Notes under the pieces: model-generated
Told to the model about the DNA's origin: nothing
Databases searched by the model: none
The model's input: the letters and a program-made list of their open reading frames with translations, nothing else
In this document: one piece after another, positions 60,075 through 64,000 of the stretch
How positions within the stretch are numbered: position 1 is the stretch's first letter
Layout of the letters: every line of letters starts with the position of its first letter
Made by a program: the position numbers and the translations under genes
DNA from: Epiperipatus broadwayi
Taxonomy: Eukaryota; Onychophora; Udeonychophora; Euonychophora; Peripatidae
Direction: 5' to 3'
Assembly (NCBI GenBank): GCA_028023455.1
Contig: JAQFVV010000036.1
Coordinates: forward strand, 2,572,452-2,636,451
DNA length: 64,000 nt

Positions 60075-60292
60075 GTAAATATAGGGATTTGAACTCAGAC
60101 ATTCAAGCAATCTTCAACTATCCACACTATTTCATATTACTGATACACATGACCACACACATGTATGTATATTGGTGATTATTTATCTTTTCTACATGTG
60201 TGTGGTCATGTGTATCAGTAGTATGAGATAGTGTGGATAGTTGTAGGTTTCTTGAATGTCTGAGTTTAAATCCCCTATATTTACAATTGAGT
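60075..60292. mobile_element. MITE-like foldback, about 218 bp
   Basis: The left arm (AATATAGGGATTTGAACTCAGACATTCAAG, CAACTATCCACACTATTTCATA, CTGATACACATGACCACACACATGT) is inverted in the right arm ending GAGTTTAAATCCCCTATATTT. The loop is ATGTATATTGGTGATTATTTATC. Arms are about 95 bp with few mismatches. No coding capacity. Confidence 0.85.
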
Positions 60293-60734
60293 TCCATGTA
60301 TAAGGGTGCCTGTATTTCAAATCTTTACTCTTTTAGTTTCTTTATATTATATACAAATATATACACTTATTAACTGAAAATATATGCAAATAAAATAAGA
60401 AAAAAGCTAAATTGTTCAGGAATTGTATCTAATGCAACCTCTCCAATTAATACTAGATCCATTTAAAACAAAGCTTAACAACTCACATATCAAATTCAGA
60501 ATATGTATTTATGAAATAACTCCCATGTATCTATAATTAATCAATAGACAGATGTTAATAAACTAAAAATGAAATGATATAATTCACTCTTTTATCTATG
60601 TTAATTAGTAAATTTACTTTACTGATATTACTATAAATCAAGCCCAGAAATCACAATTTAACTATTTAAAGAATCAAGGCAGTGCCTTAGTTTTAACAAC
60701 CCCTAAATACTAAATGAATCATCATTTTATTAAA

Positions 60735-61199
60735 CCATTAAGCATCACATGATGACCATCTCTTATACTAGCACATAATTGTTTATAAACAATTATGTGC
60801 TAGTATAAGAGATAGTGATCATTTGATGCTTAATGGTTTAACACAAATCCTGCCTAATAAGATAGTGGTAGCTATGGTTGTTAAAAAGACAAAGACACCA
60901 AAATGTATGGGTGCTGAACTGAGTTCAGACCCATATGACTATATAAGCTATTGAGCTTAGATGAAAATATTTTTATGTTTTCAATTTCATTCTGTGGTTT
61001 CTGTAGAGTTGCATTAGATCCTTAGATCTAGGTGCAGTGCTCTCAGATCCAAAGCTGCTCACTGACGAAGGCCATAAGCCAGAAACTAGTCTGGGGATAT
61101 TAGATGAGTAGGCATTAAATAGGGATTTTATGCACAAGCCTTCTGGCACCATTGATTACTCTGGCTGGCACAGGGTGTATGGAGAGTTTTGCCTTGTTT
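60735..61199 (+). mobile_element. hammerhead-ribozyme retroposon, copy 5 (465 bp)
   Basis: Flanked by a perfect 14-bp direct repeat ATCATTTTATTAAA at 60721-60734 and 61200-61213. It begins with a ~105-bp terminal palindrome (60735-60838, CATCACATGATGACC..TACTAGCACATAATTG and its inverse). The body follows (GTGGTAGCTATGGTTG, GGGTGCTGAACTGAGTTCAG, TTGAGCTTAGATGAAAATA), then GATCCTTAGATCTAGGTGCAG, one ribozyme, and a tail ending GAGTTTTGCCTTGTTT. It is the clearest full-length single-ribozyme member. Confidence 0.9.
61047..61105 (+). ncRNA. hammerhead ribozyme motif, family 1 (copy 5)
   Basis: ATCCAA, AGC, TGCTCA (one change from TCCTCA), core CTGACGA, stem II AGGC-CATAA-GCCA, GAAAC-TA-GTC with cleavage expected after C61091, TGGGGA, TA, TTAGAT (one change from TTGGAT). 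The core is intact. Two stem I pairs are lost, so cleavage may be weak. Confidence 0.85.
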
Positions 61200-61633
61200 A
61201 TCATTTTATTAAATGTAACTGTAAATAATCATAGCTATTTAGGAATTATTAAAACTAAATCGCTGCTTTGATTTCAAACAGTCAGATTCTCATTTCAGAG
61301 TACTTACACTGTATATAAATCAAACTAAAATACAGATTTCACTTTTTGATTTATAACAACATCAATAAACTAAGCATAAATACTAACAGAGTAAAAAAGA
61401 GTGATATCACTCCACATCTTTTCATAGTTTATTGATATGGATTGATGGCTAAGCATAGCTCAATAGAATTTGCAATCATTTCCACCTCAATACAATTATA
61501 TTTATCCAATAATTATTACGAAAATAAAATCAAGAAAATATCATGTGTGTGTGCACATGCTTTATAGATATCACTGAAATATCCTAGAGAGAAAAAATCA
61601 GTTTATTATATATTTCATATTTGCATATATATT

Positions 61634-61840
61634 GTACTGGTCAAAATAGTATGCTCACTTAACAAGATTCAAATCCTAAGCAAAAGTACCTCGAATCCGA
61701 TCATGCTCGAGATACACAGGTCAGGAGCAATCCTGAATTCTAACCTATTTGCCTATTCTTCGAATCTCTGACCCAATGAACAACAATCCTGATGATACAG
61801 TAAAATTATTTTAATTCCAGACCCAGAAGCAAAGCGGTGG
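61634..61840. repeat. dispersed repeat, partner of 7311-7530
   Basis: TACTGGTCAAAATAGTATG, AACAAGATTC, GCAAAAGTACCTCGAATCC, CTCGAGATACACAGGTCAGG, TTTGCCTATTCTTCG, ATGAACAACAATCCTGATGATA. It retains more CpG than the 7.3 kb copy. It is followed by a short (GAT)n at about 61857-61870, similar to a LINE/SINE 3' tail. Confidence 0.65.
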
Positions 61841-61874
61841 AGCATAAGATCAGACTGATGATGATGATCGAAAT

Positions 61875-64000
61875 CAGAGTAGCCCAGTTATGGTGAAACG
61901 AAAGCTACAATCAATACTAGACTGGGTCAACATATTTACACATTTAACAGAGCTCAGAAAAACAGCAACACGTCCTCTGTATTCTTGGAGCATGCTAAAC
62001 AATCTGGACACAACTTCACACCCGCCAATCCCATAATATTGTGCTCAGAATCAAATGATCACAAAAGAAAAATAAAGGAGGCATTTTACATCAATGGAAA
62101 CATCCATGCCATTAATAGAAAGGATACTTGCTTCGAGATCTCGAAGAAATGGGCTACGTAATACTAGCTTATTTGAATATTTGTATTTGCATATTTTATT
62201 ATACATTTTATGAAGGCTATGAATATGAGGCATGGATCCTCGAAAACGTTAAGCCGATAAACTTTAATACTAATTAATATCTTCTCTAATTAACAATTAT
62301 ATATTTTACATAGAATGAGAAGTAAAGCTATATTTATTACATTTATTATAGTTATTTATTAATGCTAAGCTATTAGCTAAAGAAAATAGTTCTAAATGTT
62401 AATTAAAAAATAATAATTCAAAAATAACAAACCAGGATTTACATGAGATATATATTTAATAACATATTAAACAAACGCATAGATATATATTACAAAAATG
62501 GTTTCACGCTTGGGGTGACATTGTTTATTTACAAACTTGGAATTTGTTTTTATAAAATCCTCTTTATTAATTATTTCATGGATATAGTTTTATAGAGTGT
62601 GCTATAATTTGTGCGGGAATTAATATGCCAATGTACAAATGTTCACAAATAAAATGCAGTGGATGGAAAAAACAAATATAAAAGATAGTGACAGGTTTAG
62701 ATGATCAATGATATATAAAGGATAGTTTGCGATTTAGTAGTAAATGATTTTATAAACGGGCAAAAATATAAAATCTTAATCATTTATCTACCTTATAAAA
62801 ATCATTATACATATTTTATTGGCATTGTTTAAAAAAGACGTCTTTGGAACTTATGCATAAGAAACAAACAATGCGCTACATTTACAAGATTAATATACAA
62901 TCATTAATATAAATTGATTTACGTCTATGGAAATCGATAATGCTTTTTAAAAGAAAGCAGTTTTAAAATCAACATACTGAATGTATTTTACAAAATGAAT
63001 CATCATCTTTAACACATCATCACGACTTATTAAGGTTAGGCAGAGGGTGATCAAATTAAGGAGCAGAGCAACGGTACTAGCATACAATAAAGAAATCTGG
63101 CCTTCATGGCAGTTTTGAATATTCTATCATTTTAAAAGAATATTTGAAATGAACTTAGATTTGATATGTCCATGCATTCTGGTGGAGCGATATCAAAAGA
63201 GAGGCTGGGTTTGAAAGCCCAGATCTGGATGTACTGTCATCTGCAGCACATAATCTCATAAGCCTCACGTTCCACAGGGAGTAGTGTCCCTGATTACAAA
63301 TGATTTTGAAAAGTAAGATGGAAGCTTCAGGCTTCCGATGTCCCCAATGACAAAACAATCAAGACATGGAAAAGATAAAATATCAGAATAAAGGAAAATC
63401 TATGCCAGCAACGTTATTGGACATGAATATAATTTTTGTAATATAATTTTCATATAGTATTATTTTAAAGCTTGGAAATGGTCTAACCTCTTGCGCAATA
63501 ACCTGTTTTCAATCCTGAGTCATTTAACTAATCATAATGAATAATAACTCTTTTATTTATAATGTTACACTGGCAAAATTTATATTTAGGTTCAATTCCC
63601 ATATACATATTAATTTCTAGGACTAGCCCTCAGGCAGCAGCAAGAAAAGGTGGAATAATTATGTGAAGGTTCACGATCTTTTTAAAATAGAAATTTAAAG
63701 AGAAATTCAAAGCAGTAAATTTAACAGAATTCATCCACAGTAAAACTTTTAATTGACTTTAAGAATAACGAATTTAAAATGAAACCAAACTCATGAGTGA
63801 TTTCTATTTAATATAAACAAAACTTTATTGATAGGTTTTAAATGAAGCCCAGCCTTGTTCCAAGTTAAACAATTATTTTCCCCTTTTTCCAAACTTGTGA
63901 ATTTGGCAATTTTGGCATATTAAAGAAAATAAATTGTATCTATACATTAAACAAAATACATAAAATCTTAATGTAGCCACACACAGTTATATATATAAGT
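61875..64000. other. AT-rich terminal segment, nothing identified
   Basis: 61900-62250 and 63150-63350 are somewhat richer in G+C (for example GGCTGGGTTTGAAAGCCCAG, a hairpin at about 63203-63222) but show no recognised family or gene. Confidence 0.45.

Overview
The window is very AT-rich, repeat-dense DNA from an animal (metazoan) genome, and I found no convincing host protein-coding gene in its 64 kb. No open frame longer than about 100 codons looks like a cellular gene; the longest are read-through of tetranucleotide microsatellites. The mix of tRNA-derived SINEs, RTE-type and L1/Tx1-like LINEs, a Penelope-like retroelement, a Ty3/Gypsy-type gag, GATA/GACA arrays and hammerhead-ribozyme-bearing retroposons would fit a lophotrochozoan invertebrate such as a mollusc or flatworm, but the sequence does not fix the species.

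The most striking content is a dispersed family of short retroposons (about 300-730 bp) that each carry one or two hammerhead ribozymes. Nine hammerhead-like motifs occur, near 2.8, 6.2, 6.35, 45.7, 47.45, 47.7, 48.95, 49.4 and 61.1 kb. They show the type I layout: an outer and an inner stem I helix separated by a small internal loop, a CUGANGA core, a short stem II, GAAA, a very short stem III and a UC cleavage site. Two sequence subfamilies keep the fold with different paired bases, which is internal covariation evidence. Four elements have 12-16 bp target-site duplications that I could read directly. Three elements hold two ribozymes in inverted (snap-back) arrangement.

Layout: 1-440, tandem duplication; 782-1485, GATA/GACA array; 2.65-2.96 and 6.05-6.48 kb, ribozyme elements; 4.83 kb, SINE; 5.36-5.64 and 13.35-13.60 kb, foldbacks; 10.5-12.1 kb, decayed Penelope-like RT plus GIY-YIG endonuclease; 17.74-24.83 kb, a minus-strand Gypsy-type element with broken gag, PBS, polypurine tract and an abnormal inverted second end; 26.40-28.23 kb, putative solo LTR; 28.43-28.99 kb, second GATA array; 29.8-30.65 kb, CpG-containing promoter-like segment; 31.37-32.49 kb, LINE ORF1 pseudogene; 34.5-40.0 kb, minus-strand L1/Tx1-like LINE with two MITE-like insertions; 41.0-42.0 kb (minus), 46.4-48.6 kb (plus) and 54.9-55.04 kb (plus), RTE LINE pieces; 44.0-44.95 and 58.15 kb, SINEs; 51.31-52.07 kb, third GATA array; 60.07-60.29 kb, MITE; 60.73-61.2 kb, best-delimited ribozyme element. 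Stretches between these are AT-rich sequence in which I see nothing definite.

Functional links are inferred. Penelope-like elements are known to carry hammerhead ribozymes and could have mobilised the short ribozyme elements, but the RT copy here is dead (its catalytic Asp-Asp is lost) and no ribozyme was found next to it. The RTE LINEs and tRNA-derived SINEs may form another autonomous/non-autonomous pair.
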